A stretch of DNA of 32,150 nt. Origin: CAXBDP01 sp964598395 (GTDB taxonomy: Bacteria > Bacteroidota > Bacteroidia > Cytophagales > Cyclobacteriaceae). Positions 17,843-24,807 of this stretch are shown piece by piece. The number at the start of each line of letters is the position of its first letter. Positions within the stretch are counted from its first letter, which is position 1. The notes under the pieces are model-generated. The model was not told the origin of the DNA and searched no databases. It was given only the letters and a program-made list of their open reading frames with translations. Both the position numbers and the translations under genes were made by a program. The stretch lies in NCBI GenBank assembly GCA_964598395.1, contig CAZRBW010000032.1, forward strand, positions 1 to 32,150, given 5' to 3'.

Positions 17843-19267
17843 ATGTCCAAGTTGAAAATTGCATCAATTTTACTATTACTAATACTCGCAGTTTATATTT
17901 CAAGCTGCAGTAAAATTGAGCCGGAAGGTCCTGCCCAAAGCCTACTTGATTCTACTTTGGTAGTGCCAGTATCCACAATCACTATTCCTATTTCTTATGA
18001 AGTGCGAAGTCTTGAAGACCTTGTAAACAAAAAATTGGAAGGTGTATTTTTTAAAAAATGGTTAAAGTTGAATAGTGGAGGTGATAGCTTATTTTTAGAA
18101 TTAGAAAGAACCTCCCGCGCTCAATTAAGCTGGGTAAATCAAGCCTTGGAAATTGAGTTTCCAATCCATGTATCAGGTAATTTTATCAAAAAATTTATGG
18201 GAATGAGCTTGAAAAATCAAGCACCCATTGAAGCTGAAATGATTCTCCATCTGACTACCGGAATTGAAATAAATCCAGATTGGAGCTTGAAAACTAGTAG
18301 TAAATTAACTAAGATCAATTGGAAGAAGAATCCTGAGCTAAAGATCGCAATGGTATCATTGGATATAAAAAAACCTATTGAAGATCAATTGTTTGCAAAC
18401 CAAGGAGCCCTTCTAGAGCAATTGGATAAAGTGCTACTAGAAGAAATAAAAACGCGGGAGGAAGTGTCCAAAATTTGGAATGATATTCAAAAAGAAATCA
18501 TCATAAATAAGGAAGAACCGAAGATATACATGATCGCGCAAGGCGAGTCACTATCTGCCAAGTTTATTAAAGACAGTCCTGAGTTTCTAACATTGCTTGT
18601 CCAAATGAAAGCTTATGCCGAAACAAAAGAAGGTGAATCGCCTCCATTTATTGAAAAGCCTTTACCTCCATATACAGATCAAATTAATAATGATGATAGT
18701 GTTAAAATATTTGTGTTAGCCAAGTTGCCATTTAGTAGAGCTAATGAGTTGCTAAAAAAAGAGCTAATTGATAAAAAATTCACTTTCAGTAATGCCGCAA
18801 TCAATATAAAAGATTTGCATTTGTACGCCACAGATGAGGGCTTGGCGGTGAGAGTAGATGTAAAGGGCGCAATGAATGGTCAATTGTATCTAGTGGGCGA
18901 ACCAGCTTTTGATGAAGTAACAAGTACATTCTGGGTGGATAAACTAGATTTTGATATTCATACTGAGAATATTTTGGTGAAGTCGGCAGACGCAATATTT
19001 CATGATAGTTTCCTCACTTTTATTGCAGAATATTTAACATTTGACGCAGCGCCATTGATCAAAGACTTGCCAAATATGATTGAGACAGCTCTTGCAAAAG
19101 GGAAAAGTGGTGAAAAAATGGACATTGAAATTAGCCATATGCACGCTAGACCTTACTCAATTTTATTGACTAAAAATGATATCCAAGTGATTCTTGAGAC
19201 TCGTGCGAGTGCAGACTTGAAATTGAAAGGATTGAAAGGTTCTGCAACTCCTGTGAGAGTCAACTAA
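17843..19267 (+). CDS. DUF4403 family lipoprotein
   Basis: A 474-residue protein with a lipobox (LAVYISSC, Cys22), so it is membrane-anchored after export. The bulk matches the pattern of the DUF4403 family: an N-terminal segment with 'STITIPISYEVRSLEDLVNK', a middle domain, and the C-terminal 'MNGQLYLVGEPAFDE' with 'FWVDKLDFDIHTENIL', ending in a helix rich in Ala and Lys. DUF4403 proteins resemble lipid-binding BPI/TULIP-like folds (inference from what I know of the family); no ligand is visible. It begins after the icd terminator and is followed 38 nt later by the LON-domain gene. Confidence 0.85.
   Translation: MSKLKIASILLLLILAVYISSCSKIEPEGPAQSLLDSTLVVPVSTITIPISYEVRSLEDLVNKKLEGVFFKKWLKLNSGGDSLFLELERTSRAQLSWVNQALEIEFPIHVSGNFIKKFMGMSLKNQAPIEAEMILHLTTGIEINPDWSLKTSSKLTKINWKKNPELKIAMVSLDIKKPIEDQLFANQGALLEQLDKVLLEEIKTREEVSKIWNDIQKEIIINKEEPKIYMIAQGESLSAKFIKDSPEFLTLLVQMKAYAETKEGESPPFIEKPLPPYTDQINNDDSVKIFVLAKLPFSRANELLKKELIDKKFTFSNAAINIKDLHLYATDEGLAVRVDVKGAMNGQLYLVGEPAFDEVTSTFWVDKLDFDIHTENILVKSADAIFHDSFLTFIAEYLTFDAAPLIKDLPNMIETALAKGKSGEKMDIEISHMHARPYSILLTKNDIQVILETRASADLKLKGLKGSATPVRVN
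18111..18118 (-). repeat. GCGGGAGG octamer, site 11
   Basis: Motif on the - strand, antisense to the DUF4403 gene; the coding strand reads Ser-Arg. Confidence 0.9.
18454..18461 (+). repeat. GCGGGAGG octamer, site 12
   Basis: Motif on the + strand inside the DUF4403 gene, encoding Arg-Glu of KTREEV. Confidence 0.9.
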
Positions 19268-19305
19268 ACAATGCTTTTTTGTTTTAATTAACAGTAAATT
19301 GACAA

Positions 19306-19929
19306 ATGAAATTAGCTTTATTTCCACTAAACTTAGTTCCATTTCCGAAAGAGAAACTCAACCTACACATATTTGAGCCAAGGTATAAGCAACTGATTGG
19401 TGAATGCTTAGAGCAAGGTTTGAACTTTGGAATACCCTCGTATATTGACAATAAAATCGAGTATGGTACAGAAGTGCAAATTTCCAAAGTTGAAAAATTA
19501 TATGATGATGGCCGAATGGATATAAGAGTAGAAGGTCTGAGAGTTTTCAAAGTAATTTCTTTCGACCCTTATGATTCTGAAAAACTATATCCTTCAGGCG
19601 TTGTTTCCTATCTACAGAATATCGAAAATTCAACGGCCGAATCACAAATGGTATTTCATACTGCATTAGTGGAGTTATTTTCTTTGATGAATCTGGAAGG
19701 CAAAGTTACGCTTCACGAGAATATCAAATCCTTTGAGATTGCCCATAAAATGGGCTTAACTTTAAATCAAGAATATGAATTACTTTTGATTGAAAGTGAG
19801 CGTGAAAGGCAAGAATATTTATTGACTCATATTCGCGTAGCTCTGCCCATACTTCAGCAAATGCAAAGAGCTCAAGAAGTGATTAAAATGAATGGGCATT
19901 TCCGATATTTCAACCCATTAAAACTGTAG
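19306..19929 (+). CDS. LON substrate-binding-domain protein (stand-alone)
   Basis: A 207-residue protein consisting only of the Lon N-terminal domain: 'LALFPLNLVPFPKEKLNLHIFEPRYKQLI' region, then 'GTEVQISKVEKLYDDGRMDIRVEGLRVFKV', and a helical C-terminal bundle ending 'HIRVALPILQQMQRA'. No ATPase or protease domain follows. Such stand-alone LON-domain proteins occur widely; their function is not settled. It stops 2 nt before the nuoA ATG, so it is co-transcribed with complex I genes, which raises a possible role in complex I assembly or quality control (inference only). Confidence 0.9.
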   Translation: MKLALFPLNLVPFPKEKLNLHIFEPRYKQLIGECLEQGLNFGIPSYIDNKIEYGTEVQISKVEKLYDDGRMDIRVEGLRVFKVISFDPYDSEKLYPSGVVSYLQNIENSTAESQMVFHTALVELFSLMNLEGKVTLHENIKSFEIAHKMGLTLNQEYELLLIESERERQEYLLTHIRVALPILQQMQRAQEVIKMNGHFRYFNPLKL

Positions 19930-19931
19930 AA

Positions 19932-20405
19932 ATGGAAACACATTTATCCTCATTCGGAGCAGCTATAATTTTCATGATTGGTGGAGCTTTGTTCGTAATC
20001 GCAGGCTTATTTACTTCTTCGCTATTGAGACCAAACCGTCCAAATGCGGAGAAACTAACCATTTACGAATCGGGTGAAGATACCATCGGCTCAGCTTGGG
20101 GACAGTTCAATGCACGTTTTTATGTGATTGCACTTGTGTTCATTTTATTCGATGTGGAGATTGTTTTCCTTTTTCCTTGGGCAACGGTATTTGGCGATGC
20201 CATCCTCAATAAGGTAACTGATGGGCTGTGGGGTAACATTGCTATTTTTGAGATGTTTCTATTCCTAGCCATTTTGGTGCTTGGCTTGGCGTATGTCTGG
20301 GCCAAAGGCTATCTTGATTGGGCTTCTGACAAGGGAAATAAAGAAGCTACAGCTAAATCAGAAAGCCCTATTCCAATAGAAGCATACAGTAAATACTTAG
20401 ACTAA
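19932..20405 (+). CDS. nuoA: NADH-quinone oxidoreductase subunit A
   Basis: A 157-residue membrane subunit of respiratory complex I. Three transmembrane segments are visible (about residues 8-30, 62-85 and 95-118). The conserved loop 'KLTIYESGEDTIGSAWGQFN' and 'RFYVIALVFILFDVEIVFLFPWA' are the NuoA signature; in many bacteria the loop reads YECG, here YESG. The charged C-terminal tail extends about 25 residues beyond typical NuoA. The stop overlaps the nuoB ATG by one base. Confidence 0.95.
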   Translation: METHLSSFGAAIIFMIGGALFVIAGLFTSSLLRPNRPNAEKLTIYESGEDTIGSAWGQFNARFYVIALVFILFDVEIVFLFPWATVFGDAILNKVTDGLWGNIAIFEMFLFLAILVLGLAYVWAKGYLDWASDKGNKEATAKSESPIPIEAYSKYLD

Positions 20406-20935
20406 TGGGCGGATATTTAGATCAGAAATTTGGAGCGGGTGGCGTAATAATCACCCAAGTAGATGAGCTGCTAAATTGGGCTAGACTCTCCAGTCTATGG
20501 CCAATGGGCTTTGGTATCGCCTGCTGTGCTATCGAATTTATGGGCTCGGTAAGTGCTGCTTACGATTTGGATAGAATGGGCTTGATCCCTCGTGCATCTC
20601 CACGTCAATCGGATGTGATGATTGTGGCTGGCACTGTTACATTCAAAATGGCCGATAGAGTTCGCCGACTGTATGAGCAAATGGCCGAACCGCGTTATGT
20701 TATTTCCATGGGCTCATGTTCCAATTGCGGCGGCCCATATTGGGAGCATGGCTACCATGTGGTAAAAGGTGTTGATAGAATTATTCCAGTGGATGTATAT
20801 GTGCCCGGCTGCCCGCCAAGACCAGAAGCTCTTATTGGAGGTATAATAAAATTGCAGGAGAAGATACGTGGGGAAAGTAGGTTGAATGAAAGCTTGGTAG
20901 AAAAGCTATTGGAAAAGAAAAAAGCGAAAGCATGA
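20405..20935 (+). CDS. nuoB: NADH-quinone oxidoreductase subunit B
   Basis: A 176-residue peripheral-arm subunit that binds the terminal [4Fe-4S] cluster N2, next to the quinone site. The four cluster ligands lie in 'GIACCAIEFMG' (two adjacent Cys), 'SMGSCSNCGG' and 'VPGCPPRPEAL'. 'SPRQSDVMIVAGTVTFKMA' is the conserved middle segment. The C-terminal Lys-rich tail is normal. Overlaps nuoA by 1 nt and nuoC by 4 nt (ATGA), so translation is coupled along the operon. Confidence 0.97.
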   Translation: MGGYLDQKFGAGGVIITQVDELLNWARLSSLWPMGFGIACCAIEFMGSVSAAYDLDRMGLIPRASPRQSDVMIVAGTVTFKMADRVRRLYEQMAEPRYVISMGSCSNCGGPYWEHGYHVVKGVDRIIPVDVYVPGCPPRPEALIGGIIKLQEKIRGESRLNESLVEKLLEKKKAKA

Positions 20936-21158
20936 GCATTGAAGAGATAAAGGAAATGATTAATAACCATCTGCCTGAAATGGGGCGGGAGGTTATTCAG
21001 AATACTACACCTGCCACGCTTTTGGTGGATCCATCTCGCATAGTTGAACTTTGTGCCTTTTTGCGAAGCGATAAATCACTGTATTTCGATTCTTTATCTT
21101 GCCTCACTGCCTTGGATAATGGGCCAGAAAGTGGAACAATGGAAGTTGTTTATACGCT
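20932..21158 (+). CDS. nuoC: NADH-quinone oxidoreductase subunit C, 3' part missing (assembly gap)
   Basis: Only the first 75 codons are present before the N run. The visible N-terminal half ('TPATLLVDPSRIVELCAFLR', 'DSLSCLTALDNG') fits the NuoC/30-kDa subunit of complex I. The family's diagnostic C-terminal block (ExxExYDxxGxxFxxHPDLRRI) would lie in the missing part. NuoC in related bacteria has roughly 160-170 residues, so about 90 codons are lost. The gene itself is probably intact in the organism. Confidence 0.85.
20985..20992 (+). repeat. GCGGGAGG octamer, site 13
   Basis: Motif on the + strand inside nuoC, encoding Arg-Glu of MGREVI. Confidence 0.9.
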
Positions 21159-21258
21159 NNNNNNNNNNNNNNNNNNNNNNNNNNNNNNNNNNNNNNNNNN
21201 NNNNNNNNNNNNNNNNNNNNNNNNNNNNNNNNNNNNNNNNNNNNNNNNNNNNNNNNNN
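21159..21258. other. Assembly gap (exactly 100 N)
   Basis: A run of exactly 100 N, the usual placeholder for a gap of unknown size. From the missing end of NuoC and start of NuoD I estimate the true gap at roughly 300 nt (inference from family lengths). Confidence 0.97.
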
Positions 21259-22416
21259 AAATACGGTGAAAAGGATTTGAAGACGGGCGAAATGATTATA
21301 AATATTGGGCCGCAGCATCCATCTACTCATGGTGTGCTGAGGCTGGAAGTGGTAACTGACGGTGAAATGGTGGTAGATGTAGTGCCACATATTGGCTATC
21401 TGCATCGCTGCTTCGAGAAGCATGCTGAATCTTTAGCTTATAATCAGATTATCCCATACGTGGATAGGATGGATTATTTGGCCGCAATGAATTCCGAACA
21501 TGCCTATGCCATGGGAGTGGAGCGAATGATGGGTATCGAAAAGGAAATTCCAAAACGTGTAGAATATATCAGAGTATTAGTAGCAGAGCTTAATCGGCTT
21601 GCCTCTCATTTTGTAGCGATTGGTACCTATGGGATGGATATTGGTGCGATGACCTCCTTTTTCTGGATGATGCGGGACAGGGAACATATCCTGCGCTTGC
21701 TAGAGTGGGTTTGTGGAGCGCGAATGCTTTACAATTACATTTGGGTGGGTGGACTTTATTACGATTTGCCTGTTGGCTTCGAGGAGCGTTGTCGGGAGTT
21801 TATCAATTATCTAGAGCCGAAGGTTCGCGAAATGGATAAGCTATTGATTGAAAATAAAATCTTTGTAGAGCGGACAGCCAATGTAGGCGTGCTGCCATTG
21901 GATGTAGCCATCAATTATGGCATCACTGGGCCGATGCTGCGAGGCTCCGGTTTGAAATTCGATTTGCGGAAAGTAGATGGCTATAGTGTGTATCCTGAAA
22001 TTGATTTTGATGTCCCTGTAGGCAAAGGTGAAATGGGAACCAAAGGCGATTGCTGGGATAGAACCTACGTGCGTATGCAGGAATGCTACCAATCGATCCG
22101 GATTATCAGTCAAAGCTTGGATCAGCTGCAAGGAGAACATAAACGCACCCGAGATTTTGATCCGAAAGCGATGGTTCCAAAGAAAATTCGTCCAAAAGCA
22201 CAAGATTTATATGTTCGGGCCGAGAATCCAAAAGGAGAGCTTGGTTATTATTTCAGAGCAGATGGTAGATCCGATCAGCCATTTAGATGTAAAGTACGAG
22301 CACCGTCTTTCGTGAATTTATCTGTGATTTCTGAAATCGCTAAGGGAGGTTTGATTGCAGATTTGATTGCAATTATTGGCTCTATCGATTTAGTTTTAGG
22401 AGAAGTTGATAGGTAG
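21259..22416 (+). CDS. nuoD: NADH-quinone oxidoreductase subunit D, 5' end missing (assembly gap)
   Basis: 385 codons of the 49-kDa subunit of complex I, beginning in the gap a few residues before 'IINIGPQHPSTHGVLRLEV'. Conserved blocks follow: 'PHIGYLHRCFEKHAESLAYN', 'PYVDRMDYLAAMNSEHAYAM', 'GAMTSFFWMMRDREHILRLLE' region, 'GPMLRGSG' and 'DLVLGEVDR' at the C-terminus, all NuoD hallmarks around the quinone pocket. Only about 10-20 N-terminal residues are lost. It lacks any visible fusion to NuoC. No nuoE or later nuo gene follows; the rest of complex I must be elsewhere. Confidence 0.95.
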   Translation, partial: KYGEKDLKTGEMIINIGPQHPSTHGVLRLEVVTDGEMVVDVVPHIGYLHRCFEKHAESLAYNQIIPYVDRMDYLAAMNSEHAYAMGVERMMGIEKEIPKRVEYIRVLVAELNRLASHFVAIGTYGMDIGAMTSFFWMMRDREHILRLLEWVCGARMLYNYIWVGGLYYDLPVGFEERCREFINYLEPKVREMDKLLIENKIFVERTANVGVLPLDVAINYGITGPMLRGSGLKFDLRKVDGYSVYPEIDFDVPVGKGEMGTKGDCWDRTYVRMQECYQSIRIISQSLDQLQGEHKRTRDFDPKAMVPKKIRPKAQDLYVRAENPKGELGYYFRADGRSDQPFRCKVRAPSFVNLSVISEIAKGGLIADLIAIIGSIDLVLGEVDR

Positions 22417-22432
22417 TTCCAACCATTTGCCT

Positions 22433-22440
22433 CCTCCCGC
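22433..22440 (-). repeat. GCGGGAGG octamer, site 14
   Basis: Motif on the - strand in the 39-nt noncoding gap between nuoD and the serpin gene. Confidence 0.9.
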
Positions 22441-22455
22441 TGTCTTAAGAGCATA

Positions 22456-23703
22456 ATGAGGAACCAAATGCGAAAATTATCCACTTTTTTGAGCTTTGCT
22501 GCAATCGCACTTGCTGCGATTCAATGTCAGCCCTCAGAGGATATTGAGCCTAATCTTCCTGATTTATCTCCTCTACAAACAATCGAATTGAATACTGTGC
22601 AAGGAGGAAATGATTTCTCCTTTGACCTATTCAACAAAGTGGTTCAATCCGAACCGGCTAATACGAATGTATTTGTTTCGCCTTTTAGCGTTTCTATGGC
22701 TTTGGCTATGACAAGCAATGGAGCAAATGCAGAATTGAGAGCTACCATGGCTGCCATTTTAGGCTATAACGATTTGAGCCAAGCGGAAGTCAATAGCGCC
22801 TTCAAAAGCTTAGAGAAAAGAGTGAAGGAAATGGACAATCGAGTTCAATTCAATAATGCAAACTCTATGTGGTATCGTAGTGGAAAAGTAGTGAAGAGCA
22901 GTTTCTCGGAGTCTTTGATCAATTACTACAATGCAGATATTCGTGGAGAAGATTTTCAAAATCCGCAAACAGTAAACAATATTAACAATTGGGTAAGCAA
23001 TAAAACCCAAGGAAAAATACCTTCCATTATAGAGCAAATTAATCCAGAGCATGTAATGTTTTTGATCAATGCACTGTACTTCAAGGCAGATTGGAAAGTA
23101 CCTTTTGACCCGAAAGAAACGCAAGATAGAGGGTTTCAACTAGCCTCTAATGAAACTGTGCAAGTGCCTACTATGATGACCAAAAAAGCTAAGTATCGCT
23201 ACTTATCTCATCGTGATGTGGAGTTGGTTGACATACCTTATGGCAATGGACAGTTTTCGATGACTGTGCTAATGCCGAATTCTGATATTTCCTTGAACAA
23301 ATTTACAGAAAGCTTAAGTGTGATTGCCTTGAATAATTGGCTGAATGCATCCGCCGAAGTTGGGTATGATTTGTATTTGCCAAAATTCAAATTGGCCTAT
23401 GAAATAAGCCTCAATAGTGTGCTTACACAAATGGGAATGGGTGAAGCTTTTAGTGGCAGTAAAGGTGGGTTTTCAGAAATTTTTAATGACAATCAGCACC
23501 ATGTCATTAGCGAAGTGAAGCATAAAACTTTTGTAGAAGTAAATGAGCAAGGGACAGAAGCTGCGGCAGTAACTTCCGTAGGTATTGTGGTTACTTCCAT
23601 GCCACCTTCAGTTAGGGTAAACAAGCCCTTTGTATATGTAATTAGAGAAAAACATACGGATGCCATTCTTTTTATTGGTAAGATGGAAAATCCGCTTTTA
23701 TAA
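22456..23703 (+). CDS. Serpin family lipoprotein, probable protease inhibitor
   Basis: A 415-residue serpin with a lipoprotein leader (FAAIALAAIQC, Cys24), so it is surface- or periplasm-anchored. Serpin landmarks: 'NVFVSPFSVSMALAMTSNGA', 'INALYFKADWKVPFD', 'FVEVNEQGTEAAAVT' (hinge) and 'NKPFVYVIREKHTDAILFIG' (C-terminal block). The hinge has small residues (EQGTEAAAVT), typical of inhibitory serpins. Aligning without gaps to human alpha-1-antitrypsin puts the scissile bond at Thr380-Ser381 (P4-P1 Ile-Val-Val-Thr), so an elastase-like target is plausible. A second in-frame ATG at 22468 could be the start. It sits 39 nt after nuoD, perhaps by read-through. Confidence 0.93.
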   Translation: MRNQMRKLSTFLSFAAIALAAIQCQPSEDIEPNLPDLSPLQTIELNTVQGGNDFSFDLFNKVVQSEPANTNVFVSPFSVSMALAMTSNGANAELRATMAAILGYNDLSQAEVNSAFKSLEKRVKEMDNRVQFNNANSMWYRSGKVVKSSFSESLINYYNADIRGEDFQNPQTVNNINNWVSNKTQGKIPSIIEQINPEHVMFLINALYFKADWKVPFDPKETQDRGFQLASNETVQVPTMMTKKAKYRYLSHRDVELVDIPYGNGQFSMTVLMPNSDISLNKFTESLSVIALNNWLNASAEVGYDLYLPKFKLAYEISLNSVLTQMGMGEAFSGSKGGFSEIFNDNQHHVISEVKHKTFVEVNEQGTEAAAVTSVGIVVTSMPPSVRVNKPFVYVIREKHTDAILFIGKMENPLL

Positions 23704-23733
23704 TATTGCAACCAACCAATAATCACAGGATCG

Positions 23734-23766
23734 AAAACGGAGGATTAGACCACCTCCGTTTTTTTT
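23734..23766 (+). terminator. Terminator of the serpin gene
   Basis: AAAACGGAGG pairs perfectly with CCTCCGTTTT (10 bp, 9-nt loop) and is followed by a T tract, 31 nt after the stop. Confidence 0.88.
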
Positions 23767-23774
23767 ATTTTTAG

Positions 23775-23782
23775 GCGGGAGG
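23775..23782 (+). repeat. GCGGGAGG octamer, site 15
   Basis: Motif on the + strand in noncoding DNA between the serpin terminator and the stop of the convergent TPR/SH3 gene. Confidence 0.9.
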
Positions 23783-23785
23783 AAA

Positions 23786-24520
23786 TTAAATGACCCTCAA
23801 ACTATTCTCCCTTACAAATACTTCTTGGTCTTTCCAGCGGATTCTTAGCCATACATCTTTCTTTCCAAGCACAGAAACCTTGTGACCTTTGCCAATACCT
23901 TCGACCATATCACTGCCGACACTTGGGCCTTTCATAGCCATAGCATAGTCTGACTGTACGATTGCTTGCTTGGCAATACCTAGTTTATTGAAAACTACTG
24001 CGGATAAAATTAGAAATACCACTATGCCAGCAAATAGTGGAGCAGGCTTTTCGTTGAATTTTCTTTGGCGATAAATGAATATCAAAAAAAGTAAAATGGC
24101 GAATGAAAGCAGCACCGCAGCGATTTCAATATGATAGCGACCGTAGAAATCGATAAACAAATTTGTGTCGCTGGTTTCGTATCCGCGGAGGTTAAATTCT
24201 TGAGCTAATTCAGAAATTTTAAGAAGAGCGGCTTGGTCTCGACTCACTTTTTGGTAGTGTTCTAGGTAAAAAAGTGCATCTGCAGGCTCATCCATACCCT
24301 CACTTATGAATGCCATCTTCAAAAGCATGGCAGGACTTTGAAGTTTTTCTTCATTAAATAGTCCCTCATAAATGGCTAAAGATTCCGTGTATTTTTTTGC
24401 AACAAAAAGAGAATCAGCCTGTTTAATTGAGGCGCTATTATCTTGTGCAGTGGCGGTGTAATTAGCCACTACAATAAAGATGAAAAAGAATGTGAATAAT
24501 TTGAATTTGTAGCTTTGCAT
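23786..24520 (-). CDS. BatE-like TPR and SH3-domain membrane protein
   Basis: A 244-residue exported protein. Order: signal peptide (residues 1-25), TPR-like helices ('ADSLFVAKKYTESLAIYEGL', 'AMLLKMAFISEGMDEPADAL'), two transmembrane helices (about 133-149 and 161-178), then a C-terminal bacterial SH3 domain ('VGSDMVEGIGKGHKVSVLGK', 'WLRIRWKDQEVFVRENSLRV'). This layout matches BatE-type proteins of Bacteroidota aerotolerance operons, but no other bat gene lies nearby, so the name is only a likeness. Its start overlaps the tRNA-Lys promoter on the other strand. Confidence 0.85.
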   Translation of the reverse strand: MQSYKFKLFTFFFIFIVVANYTATAQDNSASIKQADSLFVAKKYTESLAIYEGLFNEEKLQSPAMLLKMAFISEGMDEPADALFYLEHYQKVSRDQAALLKISELAQEFNLRGYETSDTNLFIDFYGRYHIEIAAVLLSFAILLFLIFIYRQRKFNEKPAPLFAGIVVFLILSAVVFNKLGIAKQAIVQSDYAMAMKGPSVGSDMVEGIGKGHKVSVLGKKDVWLRIRWKDQEVFVRENSLRVI

Positions 24521-24544
24521 TTTGATTGGTAAGGTTTACCTTTG
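24515..24544 (+). promoter_or_regulatory. Primary sigma promoter of tRNA-Lys
   Basis: TTG at 24515-24517, a 19-nt spacer and TACCTTTG at 24537-24544, an exact consensus match. Transcription would start near 24551, about 39 nt before the mature tRNA. Confidence 0.82.
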
Positions 24545-24589
24545 CAACCGCAATTAAGGGAAACGCCTTTAATAAAGCAAAGCAAAAAT

Positions 24590-24662
24590 GATTCCGTAGC
24601 TCAGCTGGTAGAGCAATACACTTTTAATGTATGGGTCCTGGGTTCGAGCCCCAGCGGGATCA
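24590..24662 (+). tRNA. tRNA-Lys (anticodon UUU)
   Basis: A complete 73-nt cloverleaf. Acceptor GATTCCG pairs with CGGGATC (one T-G pair); D stem GCTC/GAGC; anticodon stem ATACA/TGTAT with loop CTTTTAA, anticodon TTT at 24623-24625; T stem CTGGG/CCCAG with loop TTCGAGC; discriminator A. The 3' CCA is not encoded (CAT follows), so it is added enzymatically. Confidence 0.97.
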
Positions 24663-24665
24663 CAT

Positions 24666-24692
24666 AAGCCTTCGAGAAATCGAGGGCTTTTT
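24666..24692 (+). terminator. Terminator of tRNA-Lys
   Basis: AAGCCTTCGA pairs with TCGAGGGCTT (10 bp, one T-G pair), loop GAAA, then T residues, beginning 4 nt after the tRNA. Confidence 0.9.
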
Positions 24693-24750
24693 GCGTTTAT
24701 TGGGTTTAGGTTCTGGTTTATAAAAAACCTGCAAGAACTTTTATTTTTTT

Positions 24751-24785
24751 CAACAAAAAAAAAGGCTTAATAAAAAGCCCTTTTC
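24751..24785 (-). terminator. Terminator of the gamma-glutamyltransferase gene
   Basis: On the - strand GGCTT pairs with AAGCC across a 6-nt loop and a run of nine T follows. It lies 23-57 nt past the stop of the transferase gene. Confidence 0.65.
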
Positions 24786-24807
24786 CCCAATCATTATTTC
24801 TTAAAAT

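Noticed and set aside
20932..22416. Single 494-residue NuoCD protein
   Set aside because: The continuity runs through 100 placeholder N; family lengths show the gap hides the end of nuoC and start of nuoD.
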